In this document: positions 16,714-24,581 of the stretch, one piece after another
How the letters are laid out: each line of letters opens with the position of its first letter
Position numbering within the stretch: position 1 is the first letter of the stretch
DNA from: Acidaminococcus sp.
Lineage (GTDB): Bacteria; Bacillota; Negativicutes; Acidaminococcales; Acidaminococcaceae
Reading direction: 5' to 3'
DNA length: 64,000 nt
Assembly: GCA_019416065.1 (NCBI GenBank)
Contig: DXYB01000006.1
Span: forward strand, 1-64,000
Made by a program: the position numbers and the translations under genes
Notes under the pieces: generated by a model
Databases searched by the model: none
What the model saw: the letters and a program-made list of their open reading frames with translations, nothing else
What the model was told of the DNA's origin: nothing

Positions 16714-19343
16714 GCTATGAGGAACTGCTAGAAAAGCTTTCCAATGTCCATAAGAGGGCGGGCAGCACCGTTGCCGCTTGCCCTGTATGCGGGGACACAC
16801 ACCACTTGTACATAGACGAGAAAGACGGTAAAATCCTTGTCTTTTGTCACAAGTGTCATGCAAGCTTGCCCAAGGTACTAGCTGCCTTGGGCATTACTCA
16901 AAAAGAAGGTGGTGAAACTATGCAGCAGGGGAGATTTCAAAGCATTGCAAAGCCGCCAACAGCCCCGGTAAAGAAAGACCATGGAAAGCTGATAGAAAAT
17001 TACCAGTTTGTATATCGAACCCCCGACGGGAAAGAGTCTTACAGAAAGATTCGCAAGAAGTGGGCGGACGGTCACAAGGTGTTTTCTTTTGTAAGTACGG
17101 GGCCTGATGGCTCTGTACGGTACAAAAAGCCGGACAACAGCAATAACTTGTATAACCTTGACCGCTTAGCGGCGGCGAAAAAGGACACACTGCTTTATAT
17201 CGTAGAAGGCGAAAAATGCGCTGATGCCATGACAAAAGCGGGATTCCTTGCCACCAGCACGAACACAGGCGCACAGGAAAATTTAAAGCTGTCAGACACG
17301 GACAAGGAATACCTTGCCAAGTTCCCTTTGAAAATCGTGCTGCCGGATAACGACGAAGCCGGTATGAAATATGCCAAAGCCTGGGAGCGGAATTTTGGAG
17401 CAAAGGTTTTTCCATGGGCAGATATATGGCCGGATATGAAGCCTAAGCAGGACATAGCCGACTATCTGGAAGCCGGGAAAGACCCAGAGCAGATACACAA
17501 CTACAAATTCCCTACAGCCGACTTCAGCGAGGAATATTTTCTGGGCCTTGATAAAGCGGGCATGATTCAACCGGAACTGTTTGCCGGGATGAACGCTATT
17601 GATGATCCCGTAGAGCGCCAACAGGCGGAAAACCTTGCAGCATTCCGAGCTAAGGAACTGGGGATTTCCAGAGAGTTTCAAAAGAACTACAAAGCATGGC
17701 GAATCTCTCAGGCACAGGCCAACCAGAACAGCCGGAACACGACAAAATTCAGCGGGCAGTCATTCTCTTTAAACTGCGGCGACTGGATTGCAGACGACAC
17801 CGGCGTGAAAAAGCTGGAGTCAACCGGCAACGGAAATTTCCGGTATCAGTGGGCGTCTCCGATTCCTATTATGCCAACCGAGATTTTAATTAATCAGGAA
17901 ACGAACCTTGAAAAAATTCGTCTTGGATATCATAAACCGGACGGATGGAAAAGCTGTATTGTTCCTAGAGAAATTGCTGCTAATGCCAGCAAAATAGTTA
18001 CCCTTGCCAACGTAGGGGTAGAGGTGAACAGCGACAACGCCAAAAACCTTGTGAAGTATCTTGCGGGGTGCGTAGCGTTAAACCCTGCGACGTTACCCAG
18101 AACGAAAAGTGTTAGTCATATGGGATGGGTAGATAAGGACTTCGTCCCATACTCTGATGAATTAACGCTGGACAGCACCGACGAATATGGGACGCTGATT
18201 AACTCTATCACCTCTAAGGGAACGCTGGAAGAATGGTTACAGGCGGTAAAGCCGCTAATGAGCAATCTGTATTTACGGCTTGCCATTTCTGCAAGTCTCT
18301 CTGCTCCCTTGATAAAGCCACTAGGGGCGTTATCTTATGCGTTCCACTTATGGGGCGGTACAGGGGCCGGTAAAACCGTTGGCTTAATGGTTGCAGCGTC
18401 TGTGTGGGGAAATCCCGCACCGGGGCGATTACTCCAGAGCATGAACAACACCACGAATTTTACAACGGGGTGTACGGCAACACTGGGTAACCTTCCGTTT
18501 TTCGGTGATGAACTCCAGACGATAAAAACAAAGTTTAACGACTACGACCAGTTCATTCATCAGATCACGGCGGAAGTGAGCCGGGGCCGGATGGATCAGG
18601 CCGGACATATGCAACAACAGAAAAGTTGGAAAACAGCGTTTCTGTTTACCGGGGAAGAACCTATTTCACAGACTACCAGCGGCGGCGGTGTAGAAAACCG
18701 CCTGATAGAAATCGAGTGTGAAAAGAAAGTGGTAGAAAACGGGCCGGAGGTGGTGCAGGCCATAACCGAGCAGTATGGGACGCTAGGCCCTGCCTACATT
18801 GACCTCTTACAGGAAAACATCAAGAAGGGCAACACGTTCAGACACGAATTTAACGGATACCACCAAGACTTGCTGCAATGGCATACCACAGAAAAGCAGG
18901 CCATGGCCATGGGCGTAATTATGACAGCCGACGATATTTTTAGGCGGTATTTTGCACCAGATTTACCCATGTTAAAGATTGCCGACGTGGTACCGTTCCT
19001 TAAAACTACTCGAGACGTAGACCCGGCGGAACGGGCTTACAAAATGATGGTGGATATCATTGCACAGAACAAAGAGAAGTTCTACTACTCCTACGGAGAT
19101 TACTACGGAGAGACGAAAAACCACGTCCCTACCAATGAAACGTGGGGCAAGATGAAAGAAGGCCAGATATGGATAAATAAGACAGTGTTAGAAAAGCTGT
19201 TACAGGAGAATAGTTTTAGTTTCCGGGCCGTTGCTAAAAAATGGGCAGCTAAAGGAAAACTAGAACCGACGAAGCAGGGAAAAATGGCGGCAAAATTATC
19301 TATTAATGGTACAGCTGGGTATTTTGTACAACTTTCAGTGTGA
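16701..19343 (+). CDS. primase-helicase fusion (zinc ribbon, Toprim, DUF927)
   Basis: An 880-aa replication protein. A primase-type zinc ribbon is formed by C27, C30, C49 and C52. A Toprim domain follows (IVEGEKCADAM at about 167-177, VLPDNDEAG at about 213-221). Then comes a DUF927 helicase-like ATPase with Walker A GGTGAGKT (about 552-559) and downstream FFGDELQT. The start overlaps the SSB-like gene by 13 nt. It ends right at the iteron-rich region, so it is probably the initiator/primase/helicase acting there. Confidence 0.88.
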   Translation: MPVLSYEELLEKLSNVHKRAGSTVAACPVCGDTHHLYIDEKDGKILVFCHKCHASLPKVLAALGITQKEGGETMQQGRFQSIAKPPTAPVKKDHGKLIENYQFVYRTPDGKESYRKIRKKWADGHKVFSFVSTGPDGSVRYKKPDNSNNLYNLDRLAAAKKDTLLYIVEGEKCADAMTKAGFLATSTNTGAQENLKLSDTDKEYLAKFPLKIVLPDNDEAGMKYAKAWERNFGAKVFPWADIWPDMKPKQDIADYLEAGKDPEQIHNYKFPTADFSEEYFLGLDKAGMIQPELFAGMNAIDDPVERQQAENLAAFRAKELGISREFQKNYKAWRISQAQANQNSRNTTKFSGQSFSLNCGDWIADDTGVKKLESTGNGNFRYQWASPIPIMPTEILINQETNLEKIRLGYHKPDGWKSCIVPREIAANASKIVTLANVGVEVNSDNAKNLVKYLAGCVALNPATLPRTKSVSHMGWVDKDFVPYSDELTLDSTDEYGTLINSITSKGTLEEWLQAVKPLMSNLYLRLAISASLSAPLIKPLGALSYAFHLWGGTGAGKTVGLMVAASVWGNPAPGRLLQSMNNTTNFTTGCTATLGNLPFFGDELQTIKTKFNDYDQFIHQITAEVSRGRMDQAGHMQQQKSWKTAFLFTGEEPISQTTSGGGVENRLIEIECEKKVVENGPEVVQAITEQYGTLGPAYIDLLQENIKKGNTFRHEFNGYHQDLLQWHTTEKQAMAMGVIMTADDIFRRYFAPDLPMLKIADVVPFLKTTRDVDPAERAYKMMVDIIAQNKEKFYYSYGDYYGETKNHVPTNETWGKMKEGQIWINKTVLEKLLQENSFSFRAVAKKWAAKGKLEPTKQGKMAAKLSINGTAGYFVQLSV

Positions 19344-19347
19344 TTTC

Positions 19348-19641
19348 TCCTACCTTATGATTAAAAGGTAGGAGAAAGGTAGGAGAAAGGAAATCTTAAA
19401 ACCCGCTTGCAGTCTAGGGCTTCGTCTTTCTTCCTACCTTCCTACCATTCCTACCTACATATATAGATACGTATATGCAATTTAATTTGAAAAATACATA
19501 TACACGTATATTCAAATTAAATTAATTATATATATCTCTATCCTGAAAAGGTAGGAGGTAGGAGAAAACCCGAAAAGCAAGTGGTGATGCCTGTTGTGAG
19601 TTCCTACCAAAGGTTTTAAAAGGTAGGAAAGGTAGGAACTC
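19348..19641. repeat. iteron-rich probable phage replication origin
   Basis: Eleven copies of GGTAGGA or its reverse complement TCCTACC lie in 294 bp. Plus copies: 19367, 19378, 19550, 19557, 19622, 19631. Inverted copies: 19348, 19432, 19440, 19449, 19602. Between the clusters is an A+T-rich block (about 19456-19545) carrying a perfect 13-bp inverted repeat (19479-19491 and 19511-19523). A second perfect 11-bp inverted repeat is 19598-19608 with 19631-19641. Iterons flanking an unwinding element directly after a primase-helicase gene are the hallmarks of an origin. No gene is present in this stretch. Confidence 0.82.
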
Positions 19642-19693
19642 CCCCCCATTTTTAACATTTATTGTAATAATCTTTACAAAGGAGTGAATTTAC

Positions 19694-19905
19694 ATGGAGC
19701 GAGAATATAAGTTCAGAGGTTGGTGCAAAGTAAGAAATAATAAGTGGGTATATGGCAACTTTGAAAATTGTCCTGTCCTCCAGAAGTACCTAACAGCTTT
19801 ATGGTAAAAACTGGAAAGTACTACAAAGTACGGTGCAAAAATTGGGACAAAGAAACACTTGACAAGATAGTTTTAACAACTGATTTAGATATGGCACTTT
19901 TTTAA
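19694..19905 (+). pseudogene. frameshifted small YopX-like phage gene
   Basis: ATG 19694 has AAAGGAG 9 nt upstream and encodes EREYKFRGWCKVRNNKWVYG, typical of YopX-like small phage proteins. It stops after 37 codons (19805). A tandem 5-bp duplication GTCCT (19770-19774 and 19775-19779) explains this. With one copy removed the frame continues to TAA 19903-19905, giving about 68 aa with a plausible C-terminal half (MVKTGKYYKVRCKNWD). Family naming is by pattern only. The frameshift is read directly. Confidence 0.75.
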
Positions 19906-19953
19906 AAGCAAAGACACTTTGAGGTGAGTAACCTTAAGGAACCAAAAGGGGTG

Positions 19954-21363
19954 ATGGAAATAATAACGCTGCGACCGTACCAGGCCGATCTGGTAGATAA
20001 AATCAGGGCAGCAATTAACCACGGTAAACGCCGTGTGTGTGCTGTGCTGGGTTGCGGGGGCGGCAAGAGTATCATCATCGCCACCATTGCCCGCCTTACC
20101 ACAGATAACGGTGCCCGTGTCCTGTTTCTGGTACACCGCCGGGAGCTGATAGAACAGATTAAGCGCACAATGAGAAAACAGGGCGTTTCGCCCGATCTCT
20201 GCAACGTGATGATGATTCAGACGGCAAGCCGCCGTAGGGCGACGCTTACCCCGCCGGCGCTAATCATAATCGATGAAAGTCATCACAGCCTATCCCGCAG
20301 CTACCAGCGTATTCTGGAATATTTCCCGGACGCCTTCGTGGTTGGATTTACAGCAACGCCGCAACGGATAGGAAAGGGCGGGCTTGGGAAAGTTTTTCAA
20401 GAGCTAATCACCTCCGTTAGTACCAAGTGGCTTATAGCAAACCACTTTCTAGCGCCGTACAGGCTGTTTTCAGCGCCTTTAGCAGACCCCAAAGGGATTC
20501 ATACCCGTAACGGCGATTACGCGCCTGAAGAAGTCGCCAAGCTTATGGAAAAGGGAACGATTTTCGGCGACACCGTGAAGAACTGGCAGAAATACGCTAA
20601 TGGCAAAAAAACCATAGTGTACTGTGCCACGATTAAATCAAGCAAGGGAACGACAGGGGCATTCAAGGCAGTGGGAATACAGGCGGAACATCTGGACGGT
20701 ACAACGCCGCAGGCACGCCGGGAGCAGGTAGTACAGGATTTCAGAGACGGAAAAATTCAAGTTCTTTGCAACGTTGATTTATTCGGTGAAGGCTTTGATG
20801 TTCCAGACTGTGAGGCTGTAGTCCTGCTAAGACCGACAAAATCATTAACGCTGTACATTCAACAGGCCATGCGGCCCATGCGTATCGATCCCAACAACCC
20901 GGGCAAAGAAGCAATCATTCTTGATCATGTAGGGAATTATACTCGGCATGGATTTCCGGACGATGACCGGGAATGGAGCCTAGCACCGAAAAAGAAGAAA
21001 GCCAAAGCAGAAACAGAGCTTACGCAGTGCCCGATATGCTTTCACTACTTCAAGCCGCAGGCCGCCTGCCCTTACTGTGGTTATGTATTTCACCGTACAG
21101 AGGGAGCCACAAGACAGGAACAGGAACCAGTAGCGTTAACGCTGCAAGAGATTAGGACGCATCCTTATCTGGATTACAAGAAATGCGCAACATGGGATGA
21201 ACTGGAATTATTCCGGAAAGCGAAAGGGTATAAATTCGGCTGGAGCTTGCACAAGGCGGCGGAACTAAATTTACCGTTACCGTTTAAATACCGGGGTATT
21301 GCACAGAAATTCCGAACCGGTAACTGGAGCTTTAGGAGCCAGCGTCAACAAAACAGGACATAG
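19954..21363 (+). CDS. DEAH-box helicase (SSL2/RadD-like)
   Basis: A superfamily 2 helicase of about 469 aa. Walker A is GCGGGKS (about 33-39) and the DEAH box is DESH (about 107-110), followed by GFTATPQRIGKGG. The helicase C domain has VLCNVDLFGEGFDVP and the arginine motif QQAMRPMR. A C-terminal zinc ribbon (CPIC...CPYC) is present. ATG 19954 starts at LRPYQ-type N-terminus. GTG 19951 or 19924 are alternatives since the ribosome site is poorly placed. It acts in phage replication next to the origin. Confidence 0.88.
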   Translation: MEIITLRPYQADLVDKIRAAINHGKRRVCAVLGCGGGKSIIIATIARLTTDNGARVLFLVHRRELIEQIKRTMRKQGVSPDLCNVMMIQTASRRRATLTPPALIIIDESHHSLSRSYQRILEYFPDAFVVGFTATPQRIGKGGLGKVFQELITSVSTKWLIANHFLAPYRLFSAPLADPKGIHTRNGDYAPEEVAKLMEKGTIFGDTVKNWQKYANGKKTIVYCATIKSSKGTTGAFKAVGIQAEHLDGTTPQARREQVVQDFRDGKIQVLCNVDLFGEGFDVPDCEAVVLLRPTKSLTLYIQQAMRPMRIDPNNPGKEAIILDHVGNYTRHGFPDDDREWSLAPKKKKAKAETELTQCPICFHYFKPQAACPYCGYVFHRTEGATRQEQEPVALTLQEIRTHPYLDYKKCATWDELELFRKAKGYKFGWSLHKAAELNLPLPFKYRGIAQKFRTGNWSFRSQRQQNRT

Positions 21364-21439
21364 GAGCGTTTTTAAACGAATTTACCTAAAACGAAAAATA
21401 ACCGCTTAGAAACGATTTTAAGAGAAAGGAAGGCGGAAC

Positions 21440-21715
21440 ATGAGAGATTTAAAAATGCCACTTAAGCAGTATGCGGGGATGACGTGCCGGGCACTGAAAG
21501 AGGAATACAAGAAGGCCGAAGAAGTTTTAGACCTCTTAAACGAGCCGGGCAGGCTTAAAGACATGGACGCAGAAAAACAAGCTCTTGAATTAAAGGATAT
21601 TGCAGCAACGACGATCCAGAAAATGCTTTACATCATGGACGTATGCACGAATGTTGCTGTGGATGCGGCAACGCCATGGTTTGAGGATGAAATGAATGAA
21701 GCACCTAAGTACTAA
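21440..21715 (+). CDS. small helical phage protein
   Basis: A 91-aa hydrophilic, largely helical protein (ALKEEYKKAEEVLDLLNEPG). GGAAGGCGG precedes ATG 21440. It follows a short leader with three AAACGA repeats (about 21374-21413). No recognised domain. Its end overlaps the next tiny ORF. Confidence 0.6.
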   Translation: MRDLKMPLKQYAGMTCRALKEEYKKAEEVLDLLNEPGRLKDMDAEKQALELKDIAATTIQKMLYIMDVCTNVAVDAATPWFEDEMNEAPKY

Positions 21716-21818
21716 GATCATAACGGCAATTATCTGGGCGCTGGTGCTGTTTGTATCGTGTTCGATGTTGATGTTGGGAGTCATCACGCTGTACTTACTG
21801 GTATTTGGAAAGGGGTAA
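21696..21818 (+). CDS. tiny membrane peptide, 40 aa
   Basis: ATG 21696 overlaps the end of the preceding gene in another frame, with TGAGGATGA upstream. The product is one strongly hydrophobic segment (IITAIIWALVLFVSCSMLML, then VITLYLLVF) with a basic start. The ORF is 40 codons. Its stop lies 7 nt before the next ATG, consistent with coupled translation in the early operon. Function unknown. Confidence 0.5.
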   Translation: MKHLSTKIITAIIWALVLFVSCSMLMLGVITLYLLVFGKG

Positions 21819-21825
21819 ATACAAA

Positions 21826-22050
21826 ATGGAAATGGGAAAGCGGCTTGCAGAAAAGGAACGTTATGAAGAATTAGCAAACGTTTTAAGAGATAGCACGGTA
21901 AGGCTAAACACACTGTCATACAAGGCTGGAATGGACTTAATGACAGTGAAAGAGAGACTGGAAAGCGGCGTTGCTGTCTGTGATGAAGTGATTAAAGCCT
22001 GCAACGTCATTAAGCAAGAACTTCTGGAGTGTGAACAGAATGGAATTTAA
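21826..22050 (+). CDS. small coiled-coil protein
   Basis: A 74-aa acidic helical protein (MEMGKRLAEKERYEELANVL). ATG 21826 is used with GGAAAGGGG upstream. It overlaps the next gene by 11 nt. No recognised domain. Confidence 0.55.
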   Translation: MEMGKRLAEKERYEELANVLRDSTVRLNTLSYKAGMDLMTVKERLESGVAVCDEVIKACNVIKQELLECEQNGI

Positions 22051-22360
22051 AGAACTTGTTTTAGATATTTTTCAACGGCTGCAAACTCTCTACAGAAAGA
22101 AAAACGAGCAGTACGGGATGGATCATGACGACCTGCCTAATTTCCGGGATGGGGCATTCTTAAACGGCGATGATCCAGAGGATAAAGACGCCTGTTTTAA
22201 AGCTTTAAAAGGATACATGAATAAGCACATATCCAAGGTGGAACGGTCAACGGAACTTAATGAACAGGTAGCAGAGTCATTAGGAGATATTGCGGTATAT
22301 TGCATTATTGCAATGGCAATGCAAGAATACGAGGCGAGAAAATATGATAAAGATTTCTAG
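22040..22360 (+). CDS. DUF1599-like (nucleotide-modification associated) protein
   Basis: A 106-aa helical protein with LYRKKNEQYGM, NFRDGAFLNGDDPEDKDACF and ESLGDIAVYCIIAMA. This resembles DUF1599/MazG-related phage proteins linked to nucleotide metabolism or base modification. ATG 22040 is preferred over GTG 22031. The ribosome site is only moderate. Exact function unknown. Confidence 0.55.
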   Translation: MEFKELVLDIFQRLQTLYRKKNEQYGMDHDDLPNFRDGAFLNGDDPEDKDACFKALKGYMNKHISKVERSTELNEQVAESLGDIAVYCIIAMAMQEYEARKYDKDF

Positions 22361-22442
22361 AGAAACGTGGGCGGTCGTTTTAACATTTTGCGGGATATGC
22401 TGGTATCTGATTATCAAAGGTATCTACCTGTTACTACACTAG
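22344..22442 (+). CDS. tiny membrane peptide, 32 aa
   Basis: ATG 22344 lies inside the end of the preceding gene, with GAGGCGAG upstream. The product is one hydrophobic helix (WAVVLTFCGICWYLIIKGIY) with a basic N-terminus. The stop lies 10 nt before the VRR-NUC gene. Second such tiny membrane ORF in this operon. Confidence 0.45.
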   Translation: MIKISRETWAVVLTFCGICWYLIIKGIYLLLH

Positions 22443-22452
22443 GAGCGACGCA

Positions 22453-23067
22453 ATGAACGAAACAGATTTAATGCATGAAATTATGAAAGCCGTATCGGCC
22501 CGGGGATGCATGGTATTCCGGGCCAACGTGGGAAAATTTAAGCTGTCAGACGGCCGCTGGTTTGATACAGGCTTACCGAAGGGTCATCCAGATTTATACG
22601 GTTTTATGCCGCAGACGGGCCGGGCGTTCTATATCGAGTGCAAGGTAAAACCAAACAAGCCCACACCGGAACAAGAGCAGTTTATTAAGACAGCGCAAAA
22701 TCTGGGAGCGCTGGCATGTGTGGCCTACAGTGTAGACGATGCACTGAAAATGCTTAACGGCGCTATCTGGGATGGCATGGGGACGGTTATCATGGATCCC
22801 TTGCAGGAAACGCTGCCAGACGACTCGAAGGAATGGCAATCCATCCTGTTATGGGCCAGCGACTGCAGGGAGCTTTTTGAAGCCCTGCTTAAAGTCCGGC
22901 AAGGTGGCGCAACCTTGCAGCCTGATGTGAAATTCGGGATGAAGATCACGCCGGGCGGGGATATGGACGAATACAAGAAAAACGCTGTTATGTTCCATAA
23001 GTACAACGAACCCATGTTGGAAGAATTGGCATGGTTAGGAAAACGGCGGCAATATCGGCGGAGGTAG
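22453..23067 (+). CDS. VRR-NUC domain nuclease
   Basis: A 204-aa protein whose N-terminal half is a VRR-NUC (PD-(D/E)XK) endonuclease: KGHPDLYGF followed by FYIECKVKPNKPTPEQEQFI. It probably cleaves branched DNA during replication or packaging. The C-terminal 90 residues are not recognised. AGGAGCG precedes ATG 22453. Confidence 0.85.
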   Translation: MNETDLMHEIMKAVSARGCMVFRANVGKFKLSDGRWFDTGLPKGHPDLYGFMPQTGRAFYIECKVKPNKPTPEQEQFIKTAQNLGALACVAYSVDDALKMLNGAIWDGMGTVIMDPLQETLPDDSKEWQSILLWASDCRELFEALLKVRQGGATLQPDVKFGMKITPGGDMDEYKKNAVMFHKYNEPMLEELAWLGKRRQYRRR

Positions 23068-23071
23068 CAAG

Positions 23072-23269
23072 TTGCGGAATAAGGAACTAGGAGACTTCGA
23101 GAAACGGCGGCGTGTATGCGAATATTGTGGCAAGGATTTTACTATTCCGCCCATAGGGAAATATCCGTATAAATTCACGTTACAAGGCAAGCAACGTTTT
23201 TGTTGCAGTGAGCATTGTAAAAGGATGCTGCAAGAAAGCGCCAAAGACAGGAGGCGGACACATGGATGA
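23072..23269 (+). CDS. small zinc-finger protein
   Basis: A 65-aa basic protein with CEYCGKDF and CCSEHCKRM, a C4-type zinc finger. TTG 23072 is the start, with GGAGG 8 nt upstream (23059-23063). It overlaps the next zinc-finger gene by 8 nt. Confidence 0.6.
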   Translation: MRNKELGDFEKRRRVCEYCGKDFTIPPIGKYPYKFTLQGKQRFCCSEHCKRMLQESAKDRRRTHG

Positions 23270-23438
23270 TATAAAATTCTTAGCCTGTGCTGCGTGTGGC
23301 GGCGTTTTTAAGCGCACACCAGACTGGCACTGGTGGACGAAAAACAGACAAGGGAAAAAGATTTATTTCTGCGGCTCTTGGTGCTACCGTGACTACCTAA
23401 TACGGCAAAACCGCAAGAGAAAGAAACGCCATGAGTAA
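23262..23438 (+). CDS. small zinc-finger protein
   Basis: A 58-aa basic protein with CAACGGVF and FCGSWCYRDY, another C4 finger. The frame is open from 23208, but AGGAGGCGG directly before ATG 23262 fixes the start there. Overlaps the next gene by 8 nt. It may be a DNA-binding partner of the following regulator. Confidence 0.6.
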   Translation: MDDIKFLACAACGGVFKRTPDWHWWTKNRQGKKIYFCGSWCYRDYLIRQNRKRKKRHE

Positions 23439-23841
23439 AGGCATTCGGGAGGCAAGGCATTATATAGAGCATGCCAGGAATCTATGGAAAGCCTACACCG
23501 ACACAAAGCAACAGATGGAAGAAATCCGGGAAACGATGCTTTACCCGGGCAGCGTCGACACCAGCAAGGACTATGTACAGGGCGGGGAAATTGCAGATAC
23601 AGCCGACCAGATAGCAAAGCTGGAATGGTACGAAACGAAACTAAGAGAAATCTATAAGCAGCAGATGGAAGTGGAGGAAGTGCTGCAAAGCATTCCCAAC
23701 AATCGCTACTGTTACCTGCTTCATGTGATAGGAATTTTTAACCGCCCTATTGCCGGTACTGCTGAAAGTCTGGGAATAACATACAGGGTTATACGCTACC
23801 AGTACAATCAGGCTTTATTTGCTTTAGCCAAAAAATTGTAG
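23431..23841 (+). CDS. sigma-like late transcription regulator (DUF1492/ArpU-like)
   Basis: A 136-aa protein with an N-terminal helical part and a C-terminal sigma-70 region-4-like HTH (RPIAGTAESLGITYRVIRYQYNQAL). Such proteins sit just before the terminase genes and switch on late transcription in Firmicute phages. It is the last gene of the early operon. Confidence 0.72.
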   Translation: MSKGIREARHYIEHARNLWKAYTDTKQQMEEIRETMLYPGSVDTSKDYVQGGEIADTADQIAKLEWYETKLREIYKQQMEVEEVLQSIPNNRYCYLLHVIGIFNRPIAGTAESLGITYRVIRYQYNQALFALAKKL

Positions 23842-23871
23842 AAAGCTAAATTTTTGTCAAAAGTTTGGTGC

Positions 23872-23979
23872 TATAATGGTATTGGTGAAATTGTAAATAG
23901 ACACCTCCCTTTGATCATACTGAAACCCAGCAAAAAGAAAAAAAGCGTCTACCAGATAAAACTGGAAAGGCGCTTTTTT
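23872..23979 (+). ncRNA. candidate small RNA (promoter 23872-23877, RNA about 23884-23979)
   Basis: An extended -10 TGCTATAAT (TATAAT at 23872-23877) is followed about 65-100 nt later by an intrinsic terminator: AAAAAAGCG and CCAG pair with CTGG and CGCTTTTTT, ending at 23979. No ORF with a ribosome site lies between. The predicted RNA of about 96 nt contains CACCTCCCT (23902-23910), which could pair with Shine-Dalgarno sequences. It lies between the late regulator and the terminase block. Expression is not shown by sequence alone. Confidence 0.5.
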
Positions 23980-24013
23980 CGTGGGAAAAGTTTTAAATTA
24001 TAGATAAACGTTA

Positions 24014-24042
24014 TTGACAACATTCAATAAATATGCTATAAT
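24014..24042 (+). promoter_or_regulatory. consensus promoter
   Basis: TTGACA (24014-24019), exactly 17 nt, and TATAAT (24037-24042). This is a perfect consensus promoter in front of a 28-codon hydrophobic peptide. Such strength is unusual inside a repressed prophage and is typical of type I toxin-antitoxin genes. Confidence 0.85.
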
Positions 24043-24068
24043 TAAGACATAGAAAGGAGGTGAAGGGT

Positions 24069-24155
24069 GTGGAAGATGCGCTAATAATAATTAGCCTTGT
24101 AACGGCGATTATAAACCTGGTCAGCGCTATAATCGTGTACAAGGCTAAGCGGTAG
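24069..24155 (+). CDS. 28-aa hydrophobic peptide, type I toxin-like
   Basis: GTG 24069 follows AAAGGAGGTGAAGG and encodes MEDALIIISLVTAIINLVSA followed by a short membrane tail ending KAKR. The layout (tiny membrane peptide, consensus promoter, strong ribosome site, perfect hairpin after the stop) matches holin-like type I toxins such as the TxpA/BsrG group. An antisense antitoxin RNA would be expected but I cannot point to its promoter with confidence. Confidence 0.55.
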   Translation: MEDALIIISLVTAIINLVSAIIVYKAKR

Positions 24156-24163
24156 GAAATACG

Positions 24164-24187
24164 GGCTTGAGGGTAACACCTCAAGCC
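24164..24187. other. perfect stem-loop after the tiny peptide
   Basis: GGCTTGAGG (24164-24172) pairs perfectly with CCTCAAGCC (24179-24187) around a 6-nt loop. No T tract follows on either strand. It could stabilise the transcript or mark a sense/antisense overlap. Confidence 0.6.
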
Positions 24188-24223
24188 ACCTACTAATACA
24201 ATTATATCTTCCATATCTAAAAA

Positions 24224-24304
24224 ATGCAAACTTTAACAACCTGTATTGCCATTGTTGCATTAGTTCTTTCGCTACACAATCTTTACACACTGTTGAAGAA
24301 ATGA
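24224..24304 (+). CDS. 26-aa membrane peptide coupled to AT-hook/RHH gene
   Basis: ATG 24224 encodes TLTTCIAIVALVLSLHNLYT and ends KK. Its TGA stop overlaps the ATG of the next gene (ATGA at 24301). No clear ribosome site precedes it. The same arrangement, a small membrane peptide overlapping a paralogous gene, recurs at 47558-47704, which supports it being real. Confidence 0.45.
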   Translation: MQTLTTCIAIVALVLSLHNLYTLLKK

Positions 24305-24498
24305 CAGAGCAGGAAACTAAGTACACTGGACGCGGTGGGGCAAGGCCTGGAGCAGGCCGCCCCAAAAAACCAAAGGATGAATTGCGGACAATGAAAACTA
24401 TGCGGGCAACAAAGGAAGAATGGGAAATCATTAAAGCGTTTGCAAGGATTCTAAAGCACGACAGGCCGCGAGCTGACAGGATGATGAAAACCGAATAA
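24301..24498 (+). CDS. small AT-hook/RHH-like DNA-binding protein (copy 1)
   Basis: A 65-aa basic protein. The N-terminal GGARPGAGRPKKPK resembles an AT-hook. The rest (RTMKTMRATKEEWEIIKAFA) looks like a short ribbon-helix-helix domain. Two paralogues occur at 24582 and 47697. Translation is coupled to the membrane peptide. Probably a local regulator. Confidence 0.65.
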   Translation: MTEQETKYTGRGGARPGAGRPKKPKDELRTMKTMRATKEEWEIIKAFARILKHDRPRADRMMKTE

Positions 24499-24499
24499 C

Positions 24500-24574
24500 A
24501 TCCTCTTTCTTGAAATGCTTAAGACAAATCAAAGCAGGTTTGTTATACTGTAAGCATTAAGAGAAAGAGAGGAT
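24500..24574. promoter_or_regulatory. promoter framed by a long inverted repeat
   Basis: The left arm 24500-24521 and right arm 24551-24574 are inverted copies sharing ATCCTCT, TTTCT and AATGCTTA, with a 2-nt insertion and a 3-nt mismatch. The loop holds the -10 TATACT (24544-24549). AAGACA at 24521-24526 is a likely -35 overlapping the arm. This is the layout of an operator pair around a promoter, perhaps for the RHH-like protein encoded downstream. Confidence 0.6.
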
Positions 24575-24581
24575 AAAAGCA

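Noticed and set aside
19348..19641. CRISPR array
   Set aside because: The repeats are 7 bp, occur in both orientations and have irregular spacing with no spacers of constant length.
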